Below are positions 42,649-51,606 of a DNA stretch of 64,000 nucleotides, piece by piece. The notes beneath the pieces were generated by a model. The model made no database searches. It saw only the letters and a program-made list of their open reading frames with translations, and was not told the DNA's origin. The stretch covers positions 1 to 64,000 of the forward strand of contig NZ_CCBB010000002.1 of the NCBI RefSeq assembly GCF_000613185.1, in the 5' to 3' direction. Origin of the DNA: Mycolicibacterium cosmeticum (GTDB lineage: Bacteria > Actinomycetota > Actinomycetes > Mycobacteriales > Mycobacteriaceae). The position numbers and the translations under genes are program-made. Every line of letters begins with the position of its first letter. The first letter of the stretch is position 1.

Positions 42649-43469
42649 CCCAGACCTTCCCGGACGCACAGGTCCGGCCGGCAGCGCCCGCCGCCCGGCG
42701 TCCCGTCCGCGTGCCGCTGCAACACCGGCGCTGGCTGGTCTCCGGCCTGGCGCTGCTGTCCGCGCTCGCGCTGTGGGAGCTGGCCGCGGTGATCGTCGAC
42801 GACCCGATCCTGCCCGACCCCGCCGATGTGGCCGACCGGGTGATCGGCATCGTCGTCTCGGGCGAGGCGTTCACCAATTTCGCCGCCAGCATCGGCAAGA
42901 TCGCGGCCGGCTTCGCCATCGCGATGGTGACCGGTCTGATCATCGGATTCGCCATGGGGCGTTCACCATTCATGACGGCCTACTTTTCACTGCCGCTGTT
43001 CGTCCTGGGCAACATGCCCGGCCTGACCTACGCGGTGTTCGGCCTGCTCATCTTCGGTGTCGGTGCCGGCGGACCGATCGTGGTGTCGGCTTTGGTGGCC
43101 ACTCCCTTCATCGCGATCAACGTGGCCGAGGGAGTGCGGTCGGTGGACGGCAAGCTGCTCGCCATGTGCGCTGCCTTCCAGCGCAACCGCACCGACATCC
43201 TGCGCCACCTCTACCTGCCGGCGCTGACCACCTTCGTATTCGCCGGTGTCCGTTACGGATTCGCCATGGCCTGGAAGGTCGAGGCCCTCACCGAGGTGTT
43301 CGGTGCCAGCAATGGCGTCGGATTCATGATCCGCAAGGCCTACCAGGAATTCCAGGTGGCCGACATGCTGGCCTGGACCGCGCTGTTCATCGTCACGATG
43401 GTGCTGATCGAACGCGGCCTGGCCCACCTGGAAACCCGGTTCTTCGCATGGCGCAAGGAGATCGCATGA
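42645..43469 (+). CDS. ABC importer permease 1 (NitT/TauT type)
   Basis: 274 residues with six membrane segments and the coupling loop EGVRSVDGKLLAMCAAFQRN. The start GTG 42645 overlaps the binding-protein stop; the ATGA at its end overlaps permease 2. Two different permease genes rather than one homodimeric permease is unusual for this transporter class. Confidence 0.85.
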   Translation: MTQTFPDAQVRPAAPAARRPVRVPLQHRRWLVSGLALLSALALWELAAVIVDDPILPDPADVADRVIGIVVSGEAFTNFAASIGKIAAGFAIAMVTGLIIGFAMGRSPFMTAYFSLPLFVLGNMPGLTYAVFGLLIFGVGAGGPIVVSALVATPFIAINVAEGVRSVDGKLLAMCAAFQRNRTDILRHLYLPALTTFVFAGVRYGFAMAWKVEALTEVFGASNGVGFMIRKAYQEFQVADMLAWTALFIVTMVLIERGLAHLETRFFAWRKEIA

Positions 43470-44239
43470 CCACCGTGACCCTTCGACAGCTGCGGGGCCA
43501 GAGCACCACGGCCGCAGCGGTTCTGGCAGCCGTCGCCACCATCGTCGGAGCCTGGCAACTGGCCGTGCTGGTCGGTAACCGGGTGCCCTCACTGTCTGAG
43601 AGCATCGGCCGGTTGGGGTCCGAAGCCGCCATCGGCGAACTGTGGACCAACCTGGCCATCAGCATGAACCGGTTCCTGCTCGGGTTGGTCGCCGCGCTGG
43701 TCGTGGGCGCCGCGATCGGCGTCCTGATGGGGCTGTCCCGGGTCGCCGATCTCGCGTTCTCCGATCTGAATGCCGCCGCCCTGGCGATCCCCGCCGTGAT
43801 CTGGGCGCTGCTGACCACGATGTGGTTCGGATTCGGCTGGCTGACCCCGGTGGTGACGGTGTTCCTGTCCGGATTGCCGTTCGTCATCGTCAACATCGCC
43901 AAGGCGACCAGGGCGGTGCCCGCCGAACTGGTACTGATGGCGCGGGCATTCGGGGTCCCCCGGACCCGCGTGCTGCGTGAGATCGTCGCCCCCGCCGTCG
44001 CCGGATCCACCGTGGCGGCAGTGCGTTTCGCGATCATGAGCGCCTGGAACGGCCTGCTGCTCGCCGAATGGTTCGGCTCCACCTCCGGGGTCGGCTGGCG
44101 GTCCCGCTACTGGTATGACGCCAACCAGCTCGACGGCTTTCTGGCCTGGGTGCTGGTGTTCATTCTGCTGCTCGTGATCGCCGACCTGCTGATCCTCGGA
44201 CCCATCGAGCGGTACGCCACCCGCTGGCGCACCGCCTGA
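43466..44239 (+). CDS. ABC importer permease 2 (NitT/TauT type)
   Basis: 257 residues, six membrane segments, coupling loop KATRAVPAELVLMARAFGVP. Shares the fold of permease 1 but is clearly different in sequence, so the two probably form a heterodimer with one ATPase. ATG 43466 overlaps the upstream stop; the longer open frame is an artefact of GC bias. Confidence 0.85.
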   Translation: MTTVTLRQLRGQSTTAAAVLAAVATIVGAWQLAVLVGNRVPSLSESIGRLGSEAAIGELWTNLAISMNRFLLGLVAALVVGAAIGVLMGLSRVADLAFSDLNAAALAIPAVIWALLTTMWFGFGWLTPVVTVFLSGLPFVIVNIAKATRAVPAELVLMARAFGVPRTRVLREIVAPAVAGSTVAAVRFAIMSAWNGLLLAEWFGSTSGVGWRSRYWYDANQLDGFLAWVLVFILLLVIADLLILGPIERYATRWRTA

Positions 44240-44255
44240 ACGTAAAGGAAACACC

Positions 44256-45008
44256 ATGGCCACCATCGAAATCCGGGACCTCGTCAAGGAATACACCGAC
44301 CGGGGCGGGAACGTCACGCGCGTCATCGACAAGGTCGACCTGACCATCTCCGGCGAGACCTTCGTCTCAGTCGTCGGACCTTCCGGCAGCGGTAAGACCA
44401 CATTGCTCAACATCGTCTCCGGCATCGAGACGCTGACCTCGGGCAGCGTGGGGTTGCGCTCCGGGGCCGATGAGGCCCGGGTCGGCTACGTGTTCCAGGA
44501 TCCGCGGCTCCTGCCGTGGCGCACCGTGATGGCCAACCTCGGCTTCGTCCAGCACGAACGCGACGGCTGGCAGCAGCGTGCCGAGCACTACCTGAACCTG
44601 GTCGGATTGGGCCACTGCGCCAACCGGTTTCCCGGCCAGCTCTCGGGCGGCCAGCAGCAGCGCATCGGCATCGCCCGGGCCTTCGCCGTCGAACCCGACG
44701 TCCTGCTGATGGACGAACCGTTCAGCCACCTCGACGCCATGACCTCGCGCACGTTGCGGGAGCACCTGGAGCGGATCTGGCTGGAATCGCGGCGCACCGT
44801 CATGTTCGTCACCCATGACGTCACCGAGGCGGTGCAGCTATCGGACCGGATCGTGGTGCTGGCCCCCGGCGGACGGATCCACGAGATCATCGACGTCGAC
44901 CTGCCCCGGCCGCGTAAGGCATCCGACCCCGCGGTGGCGGTGCTGCAGGCGGAGGTGCTGGCCCGATTCGAGACACTCGAGGCGATGGCCTCCGCCCACT
45001 ACGTCTAG
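44256..45008 (+). CDS. ABC importer ATPase (TauB/SsuB type)
   Basis: 250 residues. Walker A VGPSGSGKTTLLN (near residue 40), Q-loop YVFQDPRLLPWRTV, signature LSGGQQQRIG, Walker B VLLMDEPFSHLD and FVTHDVTEAVQ, matching the NitT/TauT branch. Preceded by AAAGGA (44246). Its stop overlaps the convergent serine hydrolase by 4 bp. Confidence 0.9.
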   Translation: MATIEIRDLVKEYTDRGGNVTRVIDKVDLTISGETFVSVVGPSGSGKTTLLNIVSGIETLTSGSVGLRSGADEARVGYVFQDPRLLPWRTVMANLGFVQHERDGWQQRAEHYLNLVGLGHCANRFPGQLSGGQQQRIGIARAFAVEPDVLLMDEPFSHLDAMTSRTLREHLERIWLESRRTVMFVTHDVTEAVQLSDRIVVLAPGGRIHEIIDVDLPRPRKASDPAVAVLQAEVLARFETLEAMASAHYV

Positions 45009-46252
45009 ACCCGCGGGATCTCGGCGTTGATGGTGTCCAGCAGCGCGGGGTAACGCTTGGCCTCGGGGTGACCACTGGGCTTTCCGCTGCTGACCACGGC
45101 CACCGACAGGGCCCGCTCGGGATCGGCCCACACGGCGATATCGGTCAGCCCGGTGTGCCCGAACGCGCTCGCCGCGTCCCGCCCGAAGGGCCCGAACCGC
45201 TTGGACCCGAGCATGTACCCGGTGCCCCACCGCATCGGCGCCAGGCCGGTCGCCAGGTCGGGTCGCAGGCGGCGCGCCTGCCGGGTCGCGGCGCGCAGGG
45301 TTTCCGGCCGCATGATCCGTACGCCGTCGAGTTCGCCGCCGCGGCAGAGCATCTCGGCGAACCGGGACAACTCGTCGGCGGTGGAGACGGTGTTCGACGA
45401 CGGGACGACACCGGTCAGGAACTCGGGTGTGTTCGACAGCGGGATGATCTGCTGCGGTGTCCCGCCGACGGCGAGCTTGAATGCCCTGGCGATCGGCGGG
45501 GGCAGCGGCTTGCCGGTCACGTGGCTGGGTGCCACCAGCGGAACGTCCTCGGGCGCAACGCCATAGTTGGTCCACCGGAATTGCAGCGGGGCGAGGATCT
45601 CGTCGCGCAGGATGTCGCGGACGCTGCGACCGGTGGCCGCCGAGATGATCTCGCGCATCAGCGGGCCCCAGGTCAGCCCGTGGTAGATGTGCACCAAACC
45701 CGGCCGGTAGACCGGTTTCATCCTGCCCAGCATCTCGCGGGCGTACTCGCTGTCGTCCATGCGCCGCAGGTCGGGCTTCGGGCCGGTGGCGAACGGGATA
45801 CCCGCGCTGTGGGTGAGCACATGCCGGATGGTGGTGCGGTCCTTGCCGTGGCTGGTGTAACTGGGCAGGTACTCGCAGACGCGGTCGTCCAGCGCGAACG
45901 TGCCACGCTCCACCAGCATGTGGGCCACGGTGGTGGTGATCGCCTTGGCGGCCGAGTACACGCAGAACGGGGTGTCGGTGCGGACCGGGATCTTCTCGGC
46001 GTCAACGGGATCGGCGGGACCGTTGCCCCAGCCGTGCCCGATGGCGCGGTTGAGCACCACCTTGCCGCGATGACGCAGGCAGACCTGGATCGCGGGCTGC
46101 ATCCCGGCCTGATACCAGTGCCGGGCCTTGTCCCAGATCCGTTCCACCGCACGGGGATCGATATCGGAGTGGTCTTCGGGCGCGCGGTCGGTCACCTCGT
46201 CGAGATCGGCGGGTACCCGGATCCGGCCGTCGAGTGGGGTGGTGGTCGTCAT
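45005..46252 (-). CDS. Serine hydrolase (beta-lactamase/EstB type)
   Basis: 415 residues, no signal peptide. SxxK motif YSAAKAITT (near residue 105), Tyr motif YHGLTWG (near 198) and the third-box equivalent GHTGLTDIAVW, so this is the class C beta-lactamase fold as in esterase EstB or LACTB-like proteins. A soluble esterase or amidase role is likely. Coupled by ATGA overlap to the nitrobindin gene. Confidence 0.8.
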   Translation of the reverse strand: MTTTTPLDGRIRVPADLDEVTDRAPEDHSDIDPRAVERIWDKARHWYQAGMQPAIQVCLRHRGKVVLNRAIGHGWGNGPADPVDAEKIPVRTDTPFCVYSAAKAITTTVAHMLVERGTFALDDRVCEYLPSYTSHGKDRTTIRHVLTHSAGIPFATGPKPDLRRMDDSEYAREMLGRMKPVYRPGLVHIYHGLTWGPLMREIISAATGRSVRDILRDEILAPLQFRWTNYGVAPEDVPLVAPSHVTGKPLPPPIARAFKLAVGGTPQQIIPLSNTPEFLTGVVPSSNTVSTADELSRFAEMLCRGGELDGVRIMRPETLRAATRQARRLRPDLATGLAPMRWGTGYMLGSKRFGPFGRDAASAFGHTGLTDIAVWADPERALSVAVVSSGKPSGHPEAKRYPALLDTINAEIPRV

Positions 46253-46725
46253 GACTGCCTCCGCAGGGTCGCCGACAGGTGGTGCTGCAGCGGTTGCCCC
46301 ACGGCACCCATCTGCACGGTGTAGCTCAGCTCGTCATCGGTCAGTGCGAACGAACGGGCCAGTGCCGTCACCTCTTTGGCGGAGGCCGACCGGCCGATGG
46401 TGGTGGCGGTGACGTCGATCCGCAGTGGCTCGGCGTCGAGGGAACCCTCCAGCACCTCCACGATGCCGGTCGGATGCGCGAGCAGGAACTCCACCCGGCC
46501 CGGTGCCGGCACCCGGACGTACCCGGTCTCGGCGTGCAGCGGCCGGCCGTCGTCGGCGGCCTTGGTGCGCTGGGAGTACGTCAGGAAGGGCTTGCCGACG
46601 TGGCCGAACGTGACGGTCTCCAGATAGCCGAACGGCTCGATGGTCGGGTATTCACCCGCGCCGGGTCCGGCCCAGGTGCCGAGCAGGGGAGCCAGGACGG
46701 CGACTGCGGGATGAAGATCGGGCAC
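46249..46725 (-). CDS. Nitrobindin (heme-binding peroxynitrite isomerase)
   Basis: 158 residues. Begins LLGTWAGPGAGEYPTIEPF, the hallmark of the THAP4/nitrobindin beta-barrel, with VGKPFLTYSQRTKA and C-terminal QPLQHHLSATLRR carrying the proximal heme His. It is very like the M. tuberculosis nitrobindin (Rv2717c group), which binds ferric heme and isomerises peroxynitrite to nitrate. GTG start, preceded by a leaderless-type -10 (TAGGCT). Confidence 0.85.
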   Translation of the reverse strand: MPDLHPAVAVLAPLLGTWAGPGAGEYPTIEPFGYLETVTFGHVGKPFLTYSQRTKAADDGRPLHAETGYVRVPAPGRVEFLLAHPTGIVEVLEGSLDAEPLRIDVTATTIGRSASAKEVTALARSFALTDDELSYTVQMGAVGQPLQHHLSATLRRQS

Positions 46726-46732
46726 GCCCGCC

Positions 46733-46738
46733 AGCCTA
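46733..46738 (-). promoter_or_regulatory. Candidate leaderless -10 (TAGGCT)
   Basis: On the minus strand, TAGGCT ends 7 nt before GTG 46725. Confidence 0.45.
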
Positions 46739-46865
46739 CGGCGTGGCGACTCACAGGTTGACTTGGCGCTGAGGGCGGGGTCTTCTCGAACTTCTGCGCC
46801 ATGGGTTCCATGTCAACGGGTAGCCGGCGCCCAACACGCTCGCCGAACACTGTCGCCGAACACCG

Positions 46866-46897
46866 GAGGCCCGCCCCGACGGGTCGGAGCGGGCCTC
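46866..46897 (-). terminator. GC-rich hairpin after the aminotransferase gene
   Basis: GAGGCCCGC (46866-46874) pairs with GCGGGCCTC (46889-46897) over 9 perfect bp, with an inner CCGA/TCGG. It begins 15 bp beyond the aminotransferase stop. There is no U tract, as usual for mycobacterial terminators. Confidence 0.7.
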
Positions 46898-46911
46898 AGG
46901 CGGAATGCGAA

Positions 46912-48294
46912 CTACAGCGCGGCGTCCGCCACGTCCAGCGCGGAATCCAGGATCGCCAGACCCTCGCGCACCTCGTCCGCGGACACGTTGCACGGCGGCA
47001 CGACGTGGATGCGGTTGAAGTTCGCGAACGGCAGCAGGCCGCCGGCCTTGCAGGCGGCGATGACGGAGTTCATCGCCGGGCTGGACCCGCCGTACGGTGC
47101 CAGCGGCTCGCGGGTCTGCTGGTCCTTGACCAACTCCACGGCCCAGAACACCCCGGCGCCGCGGACCTCGCCGACGCTGCGGTGCTTGGCCGCCAGTTCG
47201 GCCAGGCCGGGACCGATGACCTCGGTGCCGATCCGGGCGGCGTTGTCCACCATGCCCTCGTCGGCCATCGCGTTGATGGTGGCGACGGCGGCCGCGGTGG
47301 CCAGCGGATGCCCGGAGTAGGTCAACCCGCCCGGGTAGGCCCGGTGCGCGAACGTCTCGTAGATGGCGGGGCTGATCGCCACGCCACCGAGCGGCACGTA
47401 GCCGGAGTTGACGCCCTTGGCGAACGTCATCAGGTCGGGGACCACGTCGAAGTGGTTGATGGAGAACCACTTTCCGCTACGTCCGAAGCCCGCCATCACC
47501 TCGTCGGCGATGAACACGATGCCGTAGCGGTCGCAGATCTCCCGCACCCCGGCGATGTAGCCGGGCGGCGGCACCATGATGCCCGCGGTGCCCGGGATGG
47601 ACTCCAGGATGATCGCGGCGATGGTGGACGGACCCTCCAGCTGGATCAGCTGGTCCAGATACTCCAGCGCGCGCTGCGACTCCTCGGCCTCGGTGGTGGC
47701 GTGGAACTGCGAGCGGTATAGGAACGGCCCGAAGAAGTGCACCACCCCGGCGTTGCCGTGGTCGTTGGGCCAGCGCCGCGGGTCACCGGTCAGGTTGATC
47801 GCCGTCTCGGTGCCGCCGTGGTAGGCCCGGTACCGGGACAGCACCTTGTATCGGCCGGTGTGCAGCCGGGCCATCCGCACCGCGTGCTCGACGGCGTCGG
47901 CGCCACCGTTGGTGAAGAAGATCTTGTCCAGTTCACCGGGGGTGCGCTCGGCGATCAGCCGAGCGGCCTCCGAGCGCGCCGCGTTGGCGTGCTGCGGCGC
48001 GACGGTACAGAGCTTGGCGGCCTGTTCGGCAATGGCGGCAACCACTTTGGGGTGCTGATGCCCGATGTTGGTGTTCACCAGCTGTGAGGAGAAGTCGAGC
48101 AGGCGGTTGCCGTCGCCGTCCCACACGTAGGACCCCTGTGACGCGGTGATCGTCATCGGAGCGATCTCGGCCTGGGCGGACCAGGAGTGGAACACATGCT
48201 TGCGATCCAGTTCGAAGGCGCGGGCGGCCTCGGCGCGCGCGGCCTCGACGGTCAGACCGTTGGGCAGCAGGGTCGACTCTTCGGTGACAGTCAT
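46912..48294 (-). CDS. Class III aminotransferase (omega-amino acid / beta-alanine)
   Basis: 460 residues. FTNGGADAVEHAVRMAR (PLP phosphate loop), IADEVMAGFGRSGKWF (Asp for PLP nitrogen) and MTFAKGVNSGYVPLGG with the catalytic Lys near residue 298. Members move amino groups from beta-alanine, GABA or taurine to pyruvate or 2-oxoglutarate. The next gene upstream (13 bp) is a malonate/methylmalonate-semialdehyde dehydrogenase, which fits beta-alanine or 3-aminoisobutyrate as donor: semialdehyde formed here, acyl-CoA formed there. Confidence 0.85.
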   Translation of the reverse strand: MTVTEESTLLPNGLTVEAARAEAARAFELDRKHVFHSWSAQAEIAPMTITASQGSYVWDGDGNRLLDFSSQLVNTNIGHQHPKVVAAIAEQAAKLCTVAPQHANAARSEAARLIAERTPGELDKIFFTNGGADAVEHAVRMARLHTGRYKVLSRYRAYHGGTETAINLTGDPRRWPNDHGNAGVVHFFGPFLYRSQFHATTEAEESQRALEYLDQLIQLEGPSTIAAIILESIPGTAGIMVPPPGYIAGVREICDRYGIVFIADEVMAGFGRSGKWFSINHFDVVPDLMTFAKGVNSGYVPLGGVAISPAIYETFAHRAYPGGLTYSGHPLATAAAVATINAMADEGMVDNAARIGTEVIGPGLAELAAKHRSVGEVRGAGVFWAVELVKDQQTREPLAPYGGSSPAMNSVIAACKAGGLLPFANFNRIHVVPPCNVSADEVREGLAILDSALDVADAAL

Positions 48295-48307
48295 ATCGTG
48301 CAGTCTC

Positions 48308-49801
48308 TCACTTGTTCTCGGGGAAGCCGAGGTTGATGCCGCCGTGGGAGGGGTCGAGCCAGCGGCTGGTGATGGCTTTGGCGCGGGTGAAGAAGTTGAC
48401 GCCTTCGGTGCCGTGGGCGTGGCTGTCGCCGAACAGGGAGGCTTTCCAGCCGCCGAAGCTGTAGTAGGCCATGGGGACGGGGATGGGGACGTTGATGCCG
48501 ACCATGCCGACCTCGACCTCGTTTTGGAAGCGTCGGGCCGCGCCGCCGTCGTTGGTGAAGATGGCGGTGCCGTTGCCGTAGGGGTTGGTGTTGATCAGCT
48601 CCAGGGCTTGGTCGTAGGTGTCCACCCGCAGCACCGAGAGGACGGGGCCGAAGATCTCGTCGGTGTAGACGCTCATGTCGGGGGTGACGTTGTCCAGCAG
48701 GGTGGGGCCCAGCCAGAAGCCTTCAGCACCACCGTCGGGGTGGACGGTGCGGCCGTCGACGACGACCTTGGCGCCGTCGTTTTCGCCGGCGTCGATGTAG
48801 GAGGCGACCTTGTCGCGGTGGGCTTTGGTGACCAGGGGGCCCATGTCGGAGTCTTTGGTGCCGTCCCCGATCTTCAATCCGGTGGTGCGCTCGGCGATCT
48901 TGGCGACCAGGTCGTCGGCGATGGGGCCGACGGCCACGGCGGCCGAGATGGCCATGCAGCGTTCCCCGGCGGAGCCGAAACCGGCGTTGACCATGGCGTC
49001 GGCGGCCAGGTCCAGGTCGGCGTCGGGCAGGATGACGGCGTGGTTTTTGGCCCCGCCCAGGGCCTGGACGCGTTTGCCGGCGGCGGTACCGGTGGCGTAG
49101 ACGTACTGGGCGATCGGGGTGGACCCGACGAAGGACACGGATTTGATCTTGGGGTTGGTGAGCAGTTCGTCGACGGCGGTCTTGTCGCCTTGGAGGACGT
49201 TGAACACGCCGTCGGGCAGTCCGGCTTCGGCCCATAGTTGGGCCAGCCACAGGGAGGCCGAGGGGTCTTTTTCCGAGGGCTTGAGTACGACGGTGTTGCC
49301 GGTGGCGATCGCGATGGGGAAGAACCACATCGGGACCATGGCGGGGAAGTTGAACGGGGAGATGATGGCGACCGGGCCCAGGGGCTGACGGATGGAGTAG
49401 ACGTCGACCTTGGTGGAGGCGTTTTCGGTGAACCCGCCTTTAAGTAGGTGGGGGATGCCGCAGGCGAATTCGACGACCTCCAGGCCGCGGGACACTTCGC
49501 CGAGGGCGTCGGAGACGACTTTGCCGTGTTCGCTGGTGATGATCTCGGCGAGTTCGCCCTTGCGGGCGTTGAGCAGTTCGCGGAAGTTGAAGAGCACCTG
49601 GGTGCGTTTGGCCAGGGAGGTGTCGCGCCAGGCGGGGAAGGCGGTGGCGGCGGCGTCGATGACGGCGCGGGCGTCTTCGACGCTGGCCAGGGCCACCTGC
49701 CCGGTGACCTGACCGGTCGCCGGATTCGTCACCGGCGCCGTCGCACCCGAGGTGCCTTCGAAGAACTTGCCGTCACGCCAGTGCTGAACGGTGGCTTGCA
49801 T
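48308..49801 (-). CDS. mmsA: CoA-acylating methylmalonate-semialdehyde dehydrogenase
   Basis: 497 residues. ALDH superfamily with the MMSDH features: PFNFPAMVPMWFFPIAIA, ALGGAKNHAVILPDA (no catalytic Glu, typical for CoA-acylating members), and nucleophile Cys in SAGERCMAISAAV near residue 283. Converts malonate or methylmalonate semialdehyde plus CoA and NAD+ to acetyl- or propionyl-CoA. It is the first gene of the operon with the aminotransferase, divergent from a PucR regulator across 107 bp. Confidence 0.9.
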   Translation of the reverse strand: MQATVQHWRDGKFFEGTSGATAPVTNPATGQVTGQVALASVEDARAVIDAAATAFPAWRDTSLAKRTQVLFNFRELLNARKGELAEIITSEHGKVVSDALGEVSRGLEVVEFACGIPHLLKGGFTENASTKVDVYSIRQPLGPVAIISPFNFPAMVPMWFFPIAIATGNTVVLKPSEKDPSASLWLAQLWAEAGLPDGVFNVLQGDKTAVDELLTNPKIKSVSFVGSTPIAQYVYATGTAAGKRVQALGGAKNHAVILPDADLDLAADAMVNAGFGSAGERCMAISAAVAVGPIADDLVAKIAERTTGLKIGDGTKDSDMGPLVTKAHRDKVASYIDAGENDGAKVVVDGRTVHPDGGAEGFWLGPTLLDNVTPDMSVYTDEIFGPVLSVLRVDTYDQALELINTNPYGNGTAIFTNDGGAARRFQNEVEVGMVGINVPIPVPMAYYSFGGWKASLFGDSHAHGTEGVNFFTRAKAITSRWLDPSHGGINLGFPENK

Positions 49802-49896
49802 CGCGATCTGCTCTCTTTCTGTCGGAGTGCTCTCAGTGTGTGGCCACCGACACCCGACCGACCGTTACAAATCGTCTCCGAAATGCGCGTGCTCGT

Positions 49897-49902
49897 TACG
49901 AT
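49897..49902 (+). promoter_or_regulatory. Candidate leaderless -10 (TACGAT)
   Basis: TACGAT ends 6 nt before ATG 49909 of the PucR gene. CGTTAC occurs both here and about 32 bp upstream (CGTTACAAATCG), which may be half-sites. Confidence 0.5.
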
Positions 49903-49908
49903 GTGTAA

Positions 49909-51528
49909 ATGATCATCACGGTGGCCGATATCGTCCGGCTGCCGGTGCTGCAGGCAGGCGAGCCCGAGATCCTCAGCTCGCGGCGATTCGACGAGCCGAT
50001 CCGCTGGGTGCACGTCAGCGATATGGCCGACCTGTCCACCCTGGTCCAGGGCGGGGAACTGGTGCTCACCACCGGAGCGGCTCTGCGCGCCGACCCGGCC
50101 CGGTACTTGCGCGGCATGGCCCAGGCGGGGGTGCTGGGCGTGGTCGTCGAACTCGGCGGGCATCAGCTACCGGCCGGCACCGGCGCGATCGCCGAGCAAT
50201 TCGACCTGGCCCTGGTGGCGCTGCACCGGCAGGTCCGCTTCGTCGAGGTGACCGAGGCGGTGCACCGGATGATCGTCACCGATCAGTTCGACCGGGTGGA
50301 CTTCGACCGCCGCGTGCACGAGACGTTCACCGATCTCAGCATGAAGCGCGCCTCGGTGGGCGGCATCGTCGACGCCGCCGCGGCCATGCTGGACGAGCCC
50401 GTGGTGCTGGAGGACCTGGCGCACCGGGTGTTGGCGGTGTCGGCGCGTGGGCACACCGCCGACCTGCTGCACGACTGGGAGCGCCGATCCCGGCGCAGCG
50501 CGGACACCGAGCACTGGGCCGTGACCGCGGTGGGGCCGCGCACCGAGGAATGGGGCCGGCTCATCGTGCCGCGGCCGCCCGCCGACGCGGCCCGCACGCA
50601 GATGGTGCTGGAACGGGCCGGGGTGGCGCTGGCCCTGCACCGGATGATCGAGCGAGACCGCTCCGGGCTGGCGCACCAGGCCCAGACCGGGTTGTTCGAC
50701 GATGTGCTGCGCAGCCGGATCACCGACGAACGCGAGGCTGCCGCCCGCGCGCACGCGCTGGGGCTGCGCTCGTCGGCGCGGTACGTGCCGGCCACCGTCC
50801 GGGTGGAGCGGCCGGCCGCCACCGATCCCGTTGCGGGGCAACGTCGCAACGTGTCGTTGCTGGACACCGTCACCCACACCGTCAACGCGTCCGGGCATAC
50901 CGGACTGTTCTCGGTGCGGCGCGACGGTGAGATCGGTCTGGTGTTGTCGCTGGGCGTCGCCCGCTCGGCGGACACCGCGCTGGCGGCGCTCGGCACCGAT
51001 CTGCGCCGCGAAATCCGGCGCGTGGAGGGCATTTCCGACGCGGCGCTGGCGGTCGCCGAGCCCGTCGAGCGGGTGATCGACGCCATCCACGGCCTGGCCG
51101 AGGCATCGCACATCGCCGAGGTGGCGCTCTCGATGGCCGAGCCGGCGCGCCCGTACTACCGCGCGGCCGATGTGCGGTTGCGCGGACTGATCTCCTTGCT
51201 GCGCAGCGATCACCGCGTGCAGGCCTTCGCCGAGACCGAACTCGGGGCACTGTTGTCCGGTGACCCCGCGAATATGGAGGTGCTGCGGGAGTATCTGCGC
51301 TCGGCCGGCAACAAAGCGGCGGTGGCCCACCGGCTGCACATGAGCCGGCCGGCGCTCTACAAGCGGCTGGCCACGATCGGAGGCGCCCTGGGGGTGGAAC
51401 TCGACGACGGTGAATCGCGGACGTCGCTGCACGTGGCGCTGATGGTGCTGGACGCGCAGAAGCTCAGGCGCCCGGCCGGTTCCGCCGTCGAACCGATGCG
51501 GGCCGAGATCATCGATCCGTACACATGA
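49909..51528 (+). CDS. PucR family transcriptional regulator
   Basis: 539 residues. N-terminal PucR domain (residues about 5-125: VADIVRLPVLQAGEPEIL then MADLSTLVQGGELVLTTG), central GGDEF-like sensor region, and C-terminal HTH_30 (LREYLRSAGNKAAVAHRLHM then SRPALYKRLATI). PucR proteins respond to amino acid, GABA or purine breakdown; divergent placement suggests it activates the aminotransferase/dehydrogenase operon. Confidence 0.85.
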   Translation: MIITVADIVRLPVLQAGEPEILSSRRFDEPIRWVHVSDMADLSTLVQGGELVLTTGAALRADPARYLRGMAQAGVLGVVVELGGHQLPAGTGAIAEQFDLALVALHRQVRFVEVTEAVHRMIVTDQFDRVDFDRRVHETFTDLSMKRASVGGIVDAAAAMLDEPVVLEDLAHRVLAVSARGHTADLLHDWERRSRRSADTEHWAVTAVGPRTEEWGRLIVPRPPADAARTQMVLERAGVALALHRMIERDRSGLAHQAQTGLFDDVLRSRITDEREAAARAHALGLRSSARYVPATVRVERPAATDPVAGQRRNVSLLDTVTHTVNASGHTGLFSVRRDGEIGLVLSLGVARSADTALAALGTDLRREIRRVEGISDAALAVAEPVERVIDAIHGLAEASHIAEVALSMAEPARPYYRAADVRLRGLISLLRSDHRVQAFAETELGALLSGDPANMEVLREYLRSAGNKAAVAHRLHMSRPALYKRLATIGGALGVELDDGESRTSLHVALMVLDAQKLRRPAGSAVEPMRAEIIDPYT

Positions 51529-51606
51529 GCCGCGACGCCCGATGCGTCGAGACGACGGTATGGTGACCGCTATTGCCGGTGTCTGGTACGGGAGAGGACC
51601 ACTGCG

